The position numbers and the translations under genes were made by a program. Positions 1-10,215 of a stretch of 64,000 nucleotides of DNA are shown here, piece by piece (within the stretch, counting starts at the first letter, position 1; every line of letters starts with the position of its first letter). The stretch spans positions 1 to 64,000 of the forward strand of contig NZ_JAGPXY010000007.1 in assembly GCF_018070325.1 (NCBI RefSeq), written 5' to 3'. Source of the DNA: Micromonospora sp. H61 (GTDB lineage: Bacteria > Actinomycetota > Actinomycetes > Mycobacteriales > Micromonosporaceae). The notes under the pieces are model-generated. The model was not told the DNA's origin. It searched no databases and worked only from the letters and a program-made list of their open reading frames with translations.

Positions 1-41
1 ACACAAAGTGCAAGATCGCGGAGTCGGGTGGGAACGCAAGG

Positions 42-70
42 GGCCCCTGACCGCAGCGCGGTCAGGGGCC
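42..70 (-). terminator. Hairpin after mmsB
   Basis: A 13-bp perfect inverted repeat (42-54 and 58-70) with a 3-nt loop begins 21 bp past the mmsB stop. There is no T-run, as is common in actinobacterial terminators. Confidence 0.65.
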
Positions 71-90
71 AACTGGGTACGGACCGGGCG

Positions 91-1337
91 TCAGCGGGCC
101 GTGCCGGCGCGACGCTTGTTGTAGACGTCGAAGGCGACAGCGACGAGCAGGACGAGACCCTTCACCACCGACTGGGTCGACTGGTCGATGCCCATCAGCT
201 GCATGCCGTTGCTCATCACCGCCATGATCAGACCACCGACCATCGCGCCCACCACGGTGCCCACGCCACCGGTGACCGCCGCGCCGCCGATGAAGGCCGC
301 GGCGATCGCGTCCAGCTCGAACATGTTGCCGGCGGCGGGCTGGGCGCCGTTCGACCGCGACGAGTAGATGACGCCGGCCACCGCCGCCAGGAAGCCCATG
401 TTGACGAACATCCAGAAGTTGACCGTGCGGACCTTCACCCCGGACAGCGCCGCCGCCGACAGGTTGCCGCCGATCGCGTAGACCTGGCGACCGAAGACGG
501 TACGCCGGGTGAGCAGGCCGTAGACCAGCACCAGGACCGCCAGGATGATCAGCACGATCGGCAGCCCTCGGGCGTGCGCCAGCTGCCAGGCGAAGTACAT
601 GAGGACCGCGCCGATCAGCACGACCCGGGCGACGAAGAGCGGGAACGACTCGACGGGCTGCTGGTAGCGGATCCGCGCCACGCGGGTGCGGAAGCCGCTG
701 ACCGCGTAGCCGGCCACGGCGATGGCGCCGATCAGCAGTGTGAAGGCGTCGAAGCCCTGCCCACCGAGCAGGCCGTTGAGGAAGCCCGCCGCGACCTGCT
801 GGTACTCGGACGGGAACGGCGACAGCGAGATGTTGTCGAGCACCCGCAGGGTCAGACCCCGGAACAACAGCATGCCGGCCAGGGTCACGATGAAGGCCGG
901 AATGCCGGCGTACGCCACCCAGAACCCGTGCCACGCGCCGACCGCGACGCCGACGACCAGCGCGGCCACGACGCCGATCCACCAGGGGTGACCCTGCTGA
1001 ATCACCAGGACGGCGGAGACCGCTCCGGTGAGCGCGACGACCGATCCGACCGACAGGTCGATGTGCCCGCCGATGATCAGGATGACCATCCCGATCGCGA
1101 GGACCAGGATGTACGAGTACTGGAGGACGATGTTGGTGATGTTGCCGGGGCTCAGCAACACCCCGTCGGTCAGGACCGCGAAGAGCGCGACGATGACGAC
1201 CAGGGCGACGTAGATCCCGCTCTGCCGCAGGTTGTTCAACACCAGCGCCCGCAGGTCGCTCGTCCCGCTGTGCAGGGCGGCGCCGGGCGTGCTGTCCGGG
1301 GGCGTGGGGCGCTCCGTCGAAGGGGTCTTGATGCTGG

Positions 1338-1341
<4 letters not shown>
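91..1341 (-). CDS. mmsB: Multiple-monosaccharide ABC transporter permease (MmsB/GguB/XylH type)
   Basis: Membrane permease of a CUT2-family (ribose/xylose type) sugar importer. The 416-residue protein has many hydrophobic helices and family stretches such as [10 protein letters not shown] and, near the C-terminus, [15 protein letters not shown]. It is longer than ribose permeases (about 320-330 aa), as is usual for the GguB/XylH branch. The start at 1341 overlaps the stop of the ATPase gene as ATGA, implying coupled translation; a longer in-frame extension upstream would lie inside the ATPase gene and is rejected. It is the last gene of a chvE-mmsA-mmsB operon. In characterised relatives this system takes up several aldoses, including xylose, arabinose, galactose and glucose; the actual substrate here is not shown by the sequence. 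Confidence 0.93.
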
Positions 1342-2876
<1,535 letters not shown>

Positions 2877-2919
2877 TGTCACTGTCCTCCGTCAGGTCTG
2901 GACGTGTACGCGCCCAGGG

Positions 2920-2951
2920 GTCGGGCCCGGCGGGTGACCGCCGGGCCCGAC
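2920..2951 (-). terminator. Intercistronic hairpin between chvE and mmsA
   Basis: A 14-bp perfect inverted repeat (2920-2933 and 2938-2951) with a GTGA loop starts 8 bp after the chvE stop. Such hairpins commonly stabilise or partly terminate transcripts so that the binding protein is made in excess over the membrane complex (inference for this locus). Confidence 0.7.
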
Positions 2952-2958
2952 GAGTGGC

Positions 2959-4101
2959 TTACTTCTTGGCCTGACCGGCGGCGACCTCTTCCGCCGTCCA
3001 GTAGCCGGAGTCGATCAGCGTCGCCTTGATGTCGTCCTTGTAGACCGTCGCGATCGGCAGCAGGTACGCCGGGACTACCTTGACGCCGTTGTTGTACGTC
3101 TGGGTGTCGTTGGCCTGCGGCTGCTTCTTCTGCAGGAACGCCTCGGCCGCGTTCACGGCCTGCTCGGCCAGCAGCCGGGTGTCCTTGAAGACCGTGGAGC
3201 TCTGTACGCCGTCGTTGATCAGCTTGATCGAGGCGATCTCCGCGTCCTGGCCGGTCACCACCGGGAGCTTCTTCGCGCCCTTGCCGTAGCCGGCGTTCTG
3301 CAGGGCGGTGATGATGCCGCGGGAGATGCCGTCGTACGGCGAGAGCACCCCGTCGACCTTCGAGCCGTCGTTGTAGCTGGAGGTGAGCAGGTTCTCCATC
3401 CGCTTCTGCGCGGTCTCCTGCTGCCACCGCAGGATGGCTACCTGCTCGGGGGTGGTCTGCTTGGACTTGACGACCAGCGTGCCGTTCTCGATGAACGGCT
3501 TCAGCGTGTCCATCGCGCCGCCGAAGAAGTACTGGGTGTTGTTGTCATCCAGCGATCCGGCGAAGAGCTCGACGTTCAGCGGCCCCTTGGCCGTGCCCTT
3601 CGAGCCGTCCTTGTTCAGCAGGCCGAGACCGACGAGCAGCGCGGTGCCCTGGGCGACGCCAACCTTGTAGTTGTCGAAGCTGACGTAGAAGTCGACGTCC
3701 TTGCTGCCACGGATCAGTCGGTCGTAGGAGATGACCGGGATCTTCGCGGCCGCGGCGGCCTGCAGCTGGCTGCTGAGCGCGGTGCCGTCGATCGCCGCGA
3801 GGACCAGAACATCGGCACCCTGGGTGATCATCTGGTCGACCTGCTGCGACTGCGTGGGGATGTCGTCGCCGGCGTACTGGAGGTCGACCTTGTAGCCCTT
3901 GGCCTCCAGCTTCGACTTCACCGCGTTGCCGTCGGCGATCCACCGCTCCGAGGTCTGGGTCGGCATCGACACACCGATCGTCAAATCGCTCGGCTTCTCG
4001 TCGCCGGACTTCTCACCGCTGCCCGCACCCCCGCCGCTGCACGCCGCCAAACTCAGCGCGAGTGCCGCGCCGCCGAGAGCAACCAGGAATTTCCTGCCCA
4101 C
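2959..4101 (-). CDS. chvE: Sugar-binding lipoprotein of the multiple-monosaccharide ABC transporter (ChvE type)
   Basis: Extracellular solute-binding lipoprotein of 380 residues that delivers sugar to MmsAB. The N-terminus is a lipoprotein signal peptide ending in the lipobox LAAC, followed by a Gly/Ser-rich linker and a periplasmic-binding-protein type 1 fold (DLTIGVSMPTQTSERW). The start is GTG at 4101 with GAGAGGAG 6-7 nt upstream. A lac-operator-like box lies 62 bp upstream at 4163-4176, overlapping the likely promoter. Homologues (ChvE) bind several monosaccharides, so the ligand cannot be fixed from sequence; the position beside alpha-galactosidase and arabinose genes suggests galactose, arabinose or xylose. 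Confidence 0.93.
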   Translation of the reverse strand: MGRKFLVALGGAALALSLAACSGGGAGSGEKSGDEKPSDLTIGVSMPTQTSERWIADGNAVKSKLEAKGYKVDLQYAGDDIPTQSQQVDQMITQGADVLVLAAIDGTALSSQLQAAAAAKIPVISYDRLIRGSKDVDFYVSFDNYKVGVAQGTALLVGLGLLNKDGSKGTAKGPLNVELFAGSLDDNNTQYFFGGAMDTLKPFIENGTLVVKSKQTTPEQVAILRWQQETAQKRMENLLTSSYNDGSKVDGVLSPYDGISRGIITALQNAGYGKGAKKLPVVTGQDAEIASIKLINDGVQSSTVFKDTRLLAEQAVNAAEAFLQKKQPQANDTQTYNNGVKVVPAYLLPIATVYKDDIKATLIDSGYWTAEEVAAGQAKK

Positions 4102-4162
4102 GGGCTTCTCCTCTCTGGACTCCCCCGCCGACTGCCGGGGCCAACTGTCATCTTTCGGGTAG

Positions 4163-4176
4163 TGTTAGCGCTCACA
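4163..4176 (-). promoter_or_regulatory. LacI-type operator overlapping the chvE promoter
   Basis: The box TGTTAGCGCTCACA combines a TGTTAGCG half with a TGTGAGCG half. Reading the minus strand, a TTGACG -35 lies at 4189-4184, and the operator fills the spacer and the -10 area (TAACAC). The araB promoter has the same architecture. Occupancy would block RNA polymerase. Confidence 0.72.
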
Positions 4177-4317
4177 TAGACTGCGTCAACACCAGATCCG
4201 AAATACCGGTGTCACGGTCTCGTAACGGAGCATCCAGGCGAGCGTAGCCATGTGGCCGATCCGCCGGAAGGGCAGGACGCGGCGACTCAGCGTGGTCGTC
4301 CGCAGCACTCTACAGAC

Positions 4318-4355
4318 CGATGCCCGCGGACGACGTCTGTCGTCCGCGGGCATCG
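4318..4355 (-). terminator. Terminator after the alpha-galactosidase gene
   Basis: A 17-bp perfect inverted repeat (4318-4334 and 4339-4355) with a GTCT loop lies 59 bp past the GH27 stop and before the chvE promoter, insulating the two units. Confidence 0.75.
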
Positions 4356-4413
4356 GCACTATCGCCGGATCAGGTGGGTCGCCGCGACCTCGGCGGTCGA
4401 CCGACCCGGTCGG

Positions 4414-6069
4414 CTACCGCTGCGACCACCGCTGGTTCGCCGCCGCGGTGCAGGTCCAGAGGATCACCGTGGTGCCGTTGGCAGTGGCGTTGGCGTTGAC
4501 GTCCAGGCAGAGCCCCGACTGGTTGTTGCTGATCGTGCCGTTGGCGTTGACCGTCCACTGCTGGTTGGTCCCGCCGTTGCAGTCCCAGATCTGCACCTTG
4601 GCGCCGGCCGCGGCGTTCGGCGGCGCGTCCAGGCACTTGCCGAGGGCCTGCAGGGTCTGGCCGCTGCTGGTCCAGCGCTGGTTGGCGGCGCCGTTGCAGT
4701 CCCAGATGACCGGCTGCGTGCCGTTGGCCGTGTTGCTGTTCGGCACGTCGAGGCAGCGGCCGGAGGCGGCGCTGGCGTACGCGCTCGACGTGGTCGGCGG
4801 CGGCGTCGTCGGAGGAGTCGTCCCGCCACCGCTGACCCGGTACACCACAGTGCCGTGCGCGGGGACGCTGGCGCTGATGGTCCCGCTGCTGGTGCTGGTG
4901 CCACCGGTCCACGCGTCCACCAGCGTGAACGACGAGCCGGACTTGCCGATGGCCGCGGCCGTGGTCGAGATCGTCGTCGTCGAGCCGCCCTGGTTGAAGA
5001 GGGCGACGGCGATGTCACCATTGGCGAGCCGCTTGGCCAGCACCCGACGCGTGCCGTCGAACGACACCTGGGTCCCCTGCAAACCGAGCGAGTCCTGGTT
5101 GATCGCGATCAGGTTGGCGTTCTTGAGGATCGCCTGCGTGGCGGCGTTCATGTTCCGCACGTCGTTGCCGGCGATCAGCGGAGACGCCATGATCGCCCAC
5201 ATCGCGAAGTGGCTGCGCATCTCCGTGTCGTTCATGCCGCCGCGGCCGATCTCCATCATGTCGGGGTCGTTGAACCCACCCGGTCTCGCGTAGGACGCCA
5301 GCGGAACGGTCACGTTGATGATGTTCTGGATGCCCATCGGGTAGCCGTTGGTCTGGCCGGTGTCCCAGGCGTTGGTGATGTCCTCGGTGGTGCGCCACAT
5401 GTTCGCCACGTCGCCCCAGTTGCGCTGGGGGCCGGTCTTGGCGTGGATACTGTTCGGGTTGATGCTGTAGACGATCGGTCGACCGGTGGCGGCCAGCGCG
5501 TCACGCATCTTGGCGAAGGTGGCCACCTGGTCGTTGATGCTGCCCTCCGGCGAGCACCAGTCGTACTTGAGGAAGTCGACGCCCCAGGCGGCGAACTGCC
5601 GTGCGTCCTGCACCTCGTGGCCCCGACTGCCGGTCGCCCCGGGGTAGGCGCCGAAGTACTGCGCGCAGGTCTTGTCGACCGGCACCTGGTAGAGGCCGAA
5701 CTTCAGGTTCCGGGCGTGCAGGTAGTCGCCGAGCGCCTTCATCCCGCTGGGGAACCGGCCGGGGTCGCCCTGGATGTTGCCGGAGCTGTCCCGGTTGGGG
5801 TTGAACCAGCAGTCGTCGACCACGACGTAGTTGTAGCCCAGGTCCCGCATGCCGGTGCTGACGATCGCATCCGCCGTCTGCCGGATCAGCGCCTCGTTGA
5901 TGTTGCAGCCGAACTGGTTCCACGAATTCCAACCCATGGGTGGAGTGCGCGCCACGCCGTTGTCCAGTGCCTGCGCGGTCGGCGCGCGAAGGCCGACCAG
6001 GGCGCCGGCGAGCAGAATTCCGGCCGCCAGTGCGCTCCCCCAGCGACGACCTCGGGTATTGCGGTTCAT
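4414..6069 (-). CDS. Secreted GH27 alpha-galactosidase with C-terminal CBM13
   Basis: Predicted exported enzyme of 551 residues that removes terminal alpha-galactosyl groups from galactomannan or raffinose-type sugars. Residues 1-35 form a signal peptide ending near AQALD. The GH27 catalytic domain spans about 36-310: PPMGWNSWN, DDCW at 85-88, nucleophile D170 in KYDWC, probable acid/base D230 in MWRTTEDI, and FNDPDM at 266-271. A beta-sandwich domain follows, then a Thr/Pro linker (about 410-425) and a ricin-type CBM13 with three NQRW or NQQW repeats. The start has AAGGAGG 4 nt upstream. An operator at 6145-6158 precedes it, and the LacI gene lies upstream on the same strand. A GH27 alpha-N-acetylgalactosaminidase or beta-arabinopyranosidase activity is an alternative within the family. 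Confidence 0.93.
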   Translation of the reverse strand: MNRNTRGRRWGSALAAGILLAGALVGLRAPTAQALDNGVARTPPMGWNSWNQFGCNINEALIRQTADAIVSTGMRDLGYNYVVVDDCWFNPNRDSSGNIQGDPGRFPSGMKALGDYLHARNLKFGLYQVPVDKTCAQYFGAYPGATGSRGHEVQDARQFAAWGVDFLKYDWCSPEGSINDQVATFAKMRDALAATGRPIVYSINPNSIHAKTGPQRNWGDVANMWRTTEDITNAWDTGQTNGYPMGIQNIINVTVPLASYARPGGFNDPDMMEIGRGGMNDTEMRSHFAMWAIMASPLIAGNDVRNMNAATQAILKNANLIAINQDSLGLQGTQVSFDGTRRVLAKRLANGDIAVALFNQGGSTTTISTTAAAIGKSGSSFTLVDAWTGGTSTSSGTISASVPAHGTVVYRVSGGGTTPPTTPPPTTSSAYASAASGRCLDVPNSNTANGTQPVIWDCNGAANQRWTSSGQTLQALGKCLDAPPNAAAGAKVQIWDCNGGTNQQWTVNANGTISNNQSGLCLDVNANATANGTTVILWTCTAAANQRWSQR

Positions 6070-6144
6070 CGAGCCTCCTTGTCGGTGACGCCCGCCCGTG
6101 ATTACGATCTCTGGTCGGCACGCCGATAGTTGGACGCCAATTTT

Positions 6145-6158
6145 TGTTAGCGTTAACA
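6145..6158 (-). promoter_or_regulatory. LacI-type operator upstream of the GH27 gene
   Basis: TGTTAGCGTTAACA is palindromic apart from one position pair and lies 76 bp before the start codon. It matches the boxes before chvE, the GH43 gene and araB. No clear -35 was found on the minus strand. Confidence 0.7.
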
Positions 6159-6371
6159 GAGACGCCCATCATGTTACGGCGACATTTCACGAGGTTCAAT
6201 ACCTCCACCGCGCCGTATCGCTCGACATCGATTGGTCACGCTGAGCAACGCATCGAGTCGCGTCTTATCCGGCGAGGAAGCCAAGAATTGGCACGCGCTG
6301 ACGCGGACCCCCACGCGCGTGCACCCTGGCGGGGCCGCACCACGCGGGGCGACCTCCGGTTGGCCCGACCG

Positions 6372-7379
6372 TCAGTGACGAGGTGGAGCGACGCTCTCGC
6401 GGGCGACCAGAGCGGGGGCGATGGTCTGCCGCAGCGCCCCACCGGTGCCCGACTCGATCTGGGACAGCAGCATCTGCAGGCTCGCTCGCGCCACCGCGTC
6501 GAAGTCCGGTCGAACCGTGGTCAGCGGCGGAATGAAGTACGCCGCCTCCGGCACGTCGTCGAAGCCGACCACGCTGATCTCGTGCGGCACCCGTCGACCG
6601 AACTCGTGCAGCGCCCGCAGCACGCCCAGCGCGAGATGGTCGTTGGCGGTGAAGACGGCGGTAACCTCCGGCATCCGCGCCAACATCTGCCCGCACCGGT
6701 AACCCGACGCCGCTGACCAGTCCCCCGGCATCGGCGGCGGCGGATCCAGACCGGCGGCCAGCAACGCCTGCCGCCAGCCGTCGATCCGACCCACGCTGTC
6801 GAACCAGTCGGTCGGCCCGGAGACGTGCCAGACGGTGCGGTGCCCGGCGTCGAGCAGATGTTGCGTCGCCGCCCGGGCGCCCGCCACCTGGTCGACAGTC
6901 ACCAGCGGCACCGGCCGGCTCGGGTCACCGTCGACAGTGACCAGCGGGACATCCTTGGGCAGGCGCTCCAGCGCCTCACCGGCCGACTCGACCGGGGCGA
7001 TGACCACGATGCCGGCGACCCGGTGCGACAGGTGCCGCTCGACGGCCGCCGAGATGGAGCGGTGGTCCAGGTTTCGCACGCTGCCGACGCTGACCGCGAA
7101 GCCCTCTTCGGCGGCGGTCTGCTCCAACGCGGCCAGCAGCGAGGCCGGACCGTAGAGCGTCGTGTTCTGCGCGACCACACCGATGACCTGTGATCGACCG
7201 GTCACCAGGGCGCGTGCCGCGCCGTTGGGGCGGTAGCCGAGTTCGGCGATCGCCGCGCGAACCCGAAGCCGGGTCTGCTCACGGACGTTGGGGTGCCCGT
7301 TGAGCACCCGCGACACCGTCTGATGGGAGACACCGGCGAGACGAGCAACGTCCGTCATCGCGGGACCGTGGACGGCCAT
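6372..7379 (-). CDS. LacI-family transcriptional regulator
   Basis: Sugar-responsive DNA-binding protein of 335 residues, normal length for the family. The N-terminal helix-turn-helix reads TDVARLAGVSHQTVSRVLNG, followed by the hinge-helix region NGAARALVTGRS and a periplasmic-binding-protein-like effector domain from about residue 70. The recognition helix HQTVSR resembles YQTVSR of E. coli LacI, which binds TGTGAGCG half-sites. The same half-site occurs in operators at 4163, 9962, 10077 and 19064, so this is the best candidate repressor of the neighbouring sugar genes (inference). The start has GGGGGGAG just upstream. It sits between the GH43 and GH27 genes on the same strand. No operator copy was seen at its own promoter. 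Confidence 0.92.
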   Translation of the reverse strand: MAVHGPAMTDVARLAGVSHQTVSRVLNGHPNVREQTRLRVRAAIAELGYRPNGAARALVTGRSQVIGVVAQNTTLYGPASLLAALEQTAAEEGFAVSVGSVRNLDHRSISAAVERHLSHRVAGIVVIAPVESAGEALERLPKDVPLVTVDGDPSRPVPLVTVDQVAGARAATQHLLDAGHRTVWHVSGPTDWFDSVGRIDGWRQALLAAGLDPPPPMPGDWSAASGYRCGQMLARMPEVTAVFTANDHLALGVLRALHEFGRRVPHEISVVGFDDVPEAAYFIPPLTTVRPDFDAVARASLQMLLSQIESGTGGALRQTIAPALVARESVAPPRH

Positions 7380-7770
7380 TTCACTCCCCCCGCTACATCT
7401 CCGGCCCGCAGCCCGTCGACGTCGACTGGAGCGGCCCGGCCCGATCCCCCTCGCTCAGTCACCACGCCGGTGCTGAATCCCAGGTGACCAGCGCTGGATC
7501 GCCGACAGTCTACGCCAGCAACGGCCCCGAACACGGCACGCCCGTGTGGGGACCGCTCGACGTGCCGAAGCCGTACAACGCCGTGCCCGTCCGGACTCGC
7601 CAACCAACAGGTACGAGGCACGGTCCTGATGTGGTACGCCGGCCTGCCCTCGCTCCTGGACAGAGCGTGGAACAGGCCGGCGAGGATCTGACGCGGTGGC
7701 GCGGACTTCACATGCCGCCAGGGCTGCGTCGCCAGCGCCACCGGTCAGAGCGATCGTCGTGTGACCGGCG
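7380..7770. other. Gene-free interval between lacI and the GH43 gene
   Basis: 391 bp with no convincing gene. It must hold the lacI promoter. A 12-bp perfect palindrome GTCGACGTCGAC lies at 7415-7426, 36 bp before the lacI start. Open frames here on both strands lack recognisable protein features. Confidence 0.5.
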
Positions 7771-9876
7771 TCACGGAGTGGTCAGGTCGAAGCGCCGCAC
7801 GGTGACCGCGCCACCGAGCGCCTGCGTCGCGTGGTTGAAGATGGCGAACCGGTAGCCCATGAAGAACTGCCAGTTGTTCGCCAGCGTCAGGGCGTTGCCG
7901 AACGAGGTGAAGTTGACCCCGTCGGTGCTGTACGAGAAACGGGCCTGTCGGCCGGAGCCGGGTCTGATGTCGGCGTTGGCGCGCAACCAGATCCGGCCAC
8001 CGGAGACGGCGGTGCTCGCCACCTCGCTGCCGGTGCTGGTGGTGTTCCAGCTGCCGTCCATCGTCAGCCCGTTCTGCATGACCAGTCGGGTGGACCCGTT
8101 GTCCCGTCGGACTCCGATCCAGGCCGACGAGTTGCGCAGCACCGCCAGGCCGGTGCGATCACCGTCGCGCATGGTGGAGTAGTCCAACTCGATCGTCGCG
8201 GTCGAGGTGGGGCCCTGGATGCGGTGGGTCAGCGTGTTGCGCGCCTTGTAAAGGTCGCTGGTGACGGTGGCGGTCTGCAGGTTCAGCCCGTTGTTGACCG
8301 ACCACTTGCTGTTGTCCGGGTTGTGGTTCCACTCCCACTGCGGGCCGAGCGTGGTGCCGGCGAAGGTGTCGGCGCCGGTGAGCGGCTTGACCGCCCGGGG
8401 CGGCGCGGGCAGGTTCGGCTTCGGGTACGAGCTGCCCCACGTGCCGTTGACCGTCTGCAGCACCGGCCAACCGTCGCCGGTCCAGGTGATCGGGGCCATG
8501 GCCGGCATCCGACCACCGGGGTACGCGTCGACGAAGGACATGTAGTACCAGTCGCCGTTCTGGGTCTGCACCAGCCCACCCTGGTGCGGCACACCGCCAC
8601 CGGAGATCGGGCCGGGCAGGTTGAGCAGCACCTGCCGCTGCTCGTACGGGCCGAACGGGCCGTTCGTCGACTTCAGCACGTACTGGCCGTTGGCCGGGCG
8701 GGTGAGCCAGATGTAGTAGGCGCCGTTGCGCTTGTAGAAGCGCGCGCCCTCCAGCGTTCCGATGCTCGACGGCGTGGTGTACACCTGCTGGGCACGAACC
8801 TGGGACTTTCCGTCCGCGGACAGCTGCGCCACGCTGATGGTGCCGTTGCCGTACGCCACGTACATGGTGTCGTTGTCGTCGATCAGCATCCCCGCGTCGT
8901 AGTAGCAGTTGGGGATGGTGGTGTGCTTGCTCCAGGCGCCGTCGACGGCGGACGCGGTGTAGATGTGGGTCTGCGCGAAGTCGATGCACCCGGCCCAGTA
9001 GTACGTCCGGTTGCTCGGCCGGTAGTTCAGCGTCGACGCCCAGATGCCGTCGACGTAGGCGTTACCACCGCTCATGTCGTACTTCGACCCGAAGTCGAGT
9101 CGGGGCACCGAGTGACCGGCGAACTCCCAGTTCACCAGGTCGTACGAGCGCAGGACCGGCGCGCCAGGCGAGTAGTGCATGGTGGACGCCGACATGTAGT
9201 AGGCGTTGTCCACCCGGATGATGTCGACGTCGGCGAAGTCCTGCCAGACCACCGGGTTCGGGTACGTGCCGTTGGACGGGGGCGGCGTCGTGGGGTCGGT
9301 CCCGCCGTCGACGCGGACGAGCTGCCACTGCTGGTTGGTGCCGTTCCAGTCGTCGTACTGCACGATGTTGCCGCCGTCGGCGGTCGAGGCGCCCTGCACC
9401 TCCATCACCTTGTTGCTGTTCCGGTTGATCAACCGGACGTACCCGCCGTCCGAGTCGGCCAGCCGGAACTGCTGGTTGGTGCCGTTGAGGTCGCTCCACT
9501 GCACGACGCTGGCGCCGTTGGCGGTCGAGCGGCCGGAGACGTCCAGCACCTTGCTCGACAACCTCGACTTGAGTCGGTAGTAGCCGCCTCCGGAGTCCAC
9601 GAACTGCCACTGCTGCTGGTTGCCGTTGTTACGCGTCCACTGGGTGATCCGCGCACCGTCGTTCGTGGCCAGGTTGTACACGTCCACGGCCTTGCCACTG
9701 TTGCGGTTCACCAACACGTACCAGGCGCTGGTGTCGACGGTGGCCGCTGACGCGGGCGACGAGGCGACGGCCGCAGCCGCGCCACCGACCACCAGCACCA
9801 TCGCGGCGACGGCGAGTCTCGACAGCCACCCGCGCCGTCGTGGCGCACCCCGGGGAACCCGACCGATGGAAAGCAT
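7771..9876 (-). CDS. Secreted GH43 beta-xylosidase/arabinofuranosidase with N-terminal CBM13
   Basis: Exported 701-residue hemicellulase. A signal peptide (about 1-44) precedes a ricin-type CBM13 (about 50-190) with three repeats ending QQQW, NQQF and NQQW. After a short Pro/Thr linker comes a five-bladed GH43 domain (about 205-505): base Asp in DFADVDIIRV, pKa-modulating Asp in YDAGMLIDD and acid Glu in TLEGARFYK. The last 180 residues are a beta-sandwich of the GH43 C-terminal xylosidase type. GH43 acts by inversion on beta-xylosides or alpha-L-arabinofuranosides; which one is not decidable here, though the arabinose operon next door favours an arabinose-releasing role. The start has GAGGAGG upstream, and two operator boxes lie in its leader and promoter. 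Confidence 0.92.
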   Translation of the reverse strand: MLSIGRVPRGAPRRRGWLSRLAVAAMVLVVGGAAAAVASSPASAATVDTSAWYVLVNRNSGKAVDVYNLATNDGARITQWTRNNGNQQQWQFVDSGGGYYRLKSRLSSKVLDVSGRSTANGASVVQWSDLNGTNQQFRLADSDGGYVRLINRNSNKVMEVQGASTADGGNIVQYDDWNGTNQQWQLVRVDGGTDPTTPPPSNGTYPNPVVWQDFADVDIIRVDNAYYMSASTMHYSPGAPVLRSYDLVNWEFAGHSVPRLDFGSKYDMSGGNAYVDGIWASTLNYRPSNRTYYWAGCIDFAQTHIYTASAVDGAWSKHTTIPNCYYDAGMLIDDNDTMYVAYGNGTISVAQLSADGKSQVRAQQVYTTPSSIGTLEGARFYKRNGAYYIWLTRPANGQYVLKSTNGPFGPYEQRQVLLNLPGPISGGGVPHQGGLVQTQNGDWYYMSFVDAYPGGRMPAMAPITWTGDGWPVLQTVNGTWGSSYPKPNLPAPPRAVKPLTGADTFAGTTLGPQWEWNHNPDNSKWSVNNGLNLQTATVTSDLYKARNTLTHRIQGPTSTATIELDYSTMRDGDRTGLAVLRNSSAWIGVRRDNGSTRLVMQNGLTMDGSWNTTSTGSEVASTAVSGGRIWLRANADIRPGSGRQARFSYSTDGVNFTSFGNALTLANNWQFFMGYRFAIFNHATQALGGAVTVRRFDLTTP

Positions 9877-9961
9877 GATCCTCCTCTGCTGACGCGAACC
9901 GTGCGGTCTGGGTCGGCGTCCGCGGCACCGGGCGGGGCACCGAGCTGACCACGCCCGGCCA

Positions 9962-9975
9962 TGTGATCGCTAACA
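9962..9975 (-). promoter_or_regulatory. Second LacI-type operator in the GH43 leader
   Basis: TGTGATCGCTAACA fits the shared box and lies between the promoter-proximal operator and the start codon at 9876. Its centre is 115 bp from the centre of the upstream box, close to eleven helical turns. Confidence 0.6.
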
Positions 9976-10076
9976 CCGATCGCCCGACCGTTGCGGTGAC
10001 GAGGTGCCGAAACCGCGGGGGTAGGACGTGCGCGCGGCCGGAGCAGCCAACGACATCGACCATCTTGGTTATAGAC

Positions 10077-10090
10077 TGTGAGCGATAACA
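10077..10090 (-). promoter_or_regulatory. LacI-type operator in the GH43 promoter
   Basis: TGTGAGCGATAACA has one perfect lac-like half-site and closely matches the core of the lac operator. On the minus strand a TTGACT -35 lies at 10103-10098, so the box fills the spacer. Confidence 0.72.
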
Positions 10091-10145
10091 TGCTGTTAGT
10101 CAAGGCGTAACACAATCGCCTCGCGGCCCGGCTGGCGCACACGCG

Positions 10146-10194
10146 AACGGGTGGTCCACCCCTGCCTGCGGGCAGGGGTGGACCACCCGTTTTT
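10146..10194 (-). terminator. Terminator after araA
   Basis: A 21-bp perfect inverted repeat (10146-10166 and 10171-10191) with a TGCG loop lies 22 bp past the araA stop. The T-run is on the plus strand, so it may work in both directions. It separates the ara operon from the GH43 promoter. Confidence 0.82.
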
Positions 10195-10215
10195 CGTACG
10201 ATCAGGCCGCGCGAA

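Noticed and set aside
7415..7426. GTCGACGTCGAC as the autoregulatory operator of the LacI protein
   Set aside because: It does not resemble the shared box and such GC palindromes arise often by chance in this composition.
7355..7741. 128-codon minus-strand ORF between lacI and the GH43 gene
   Set aside because: It overlaps the lacI start, has irregular composition and shows no protein features.
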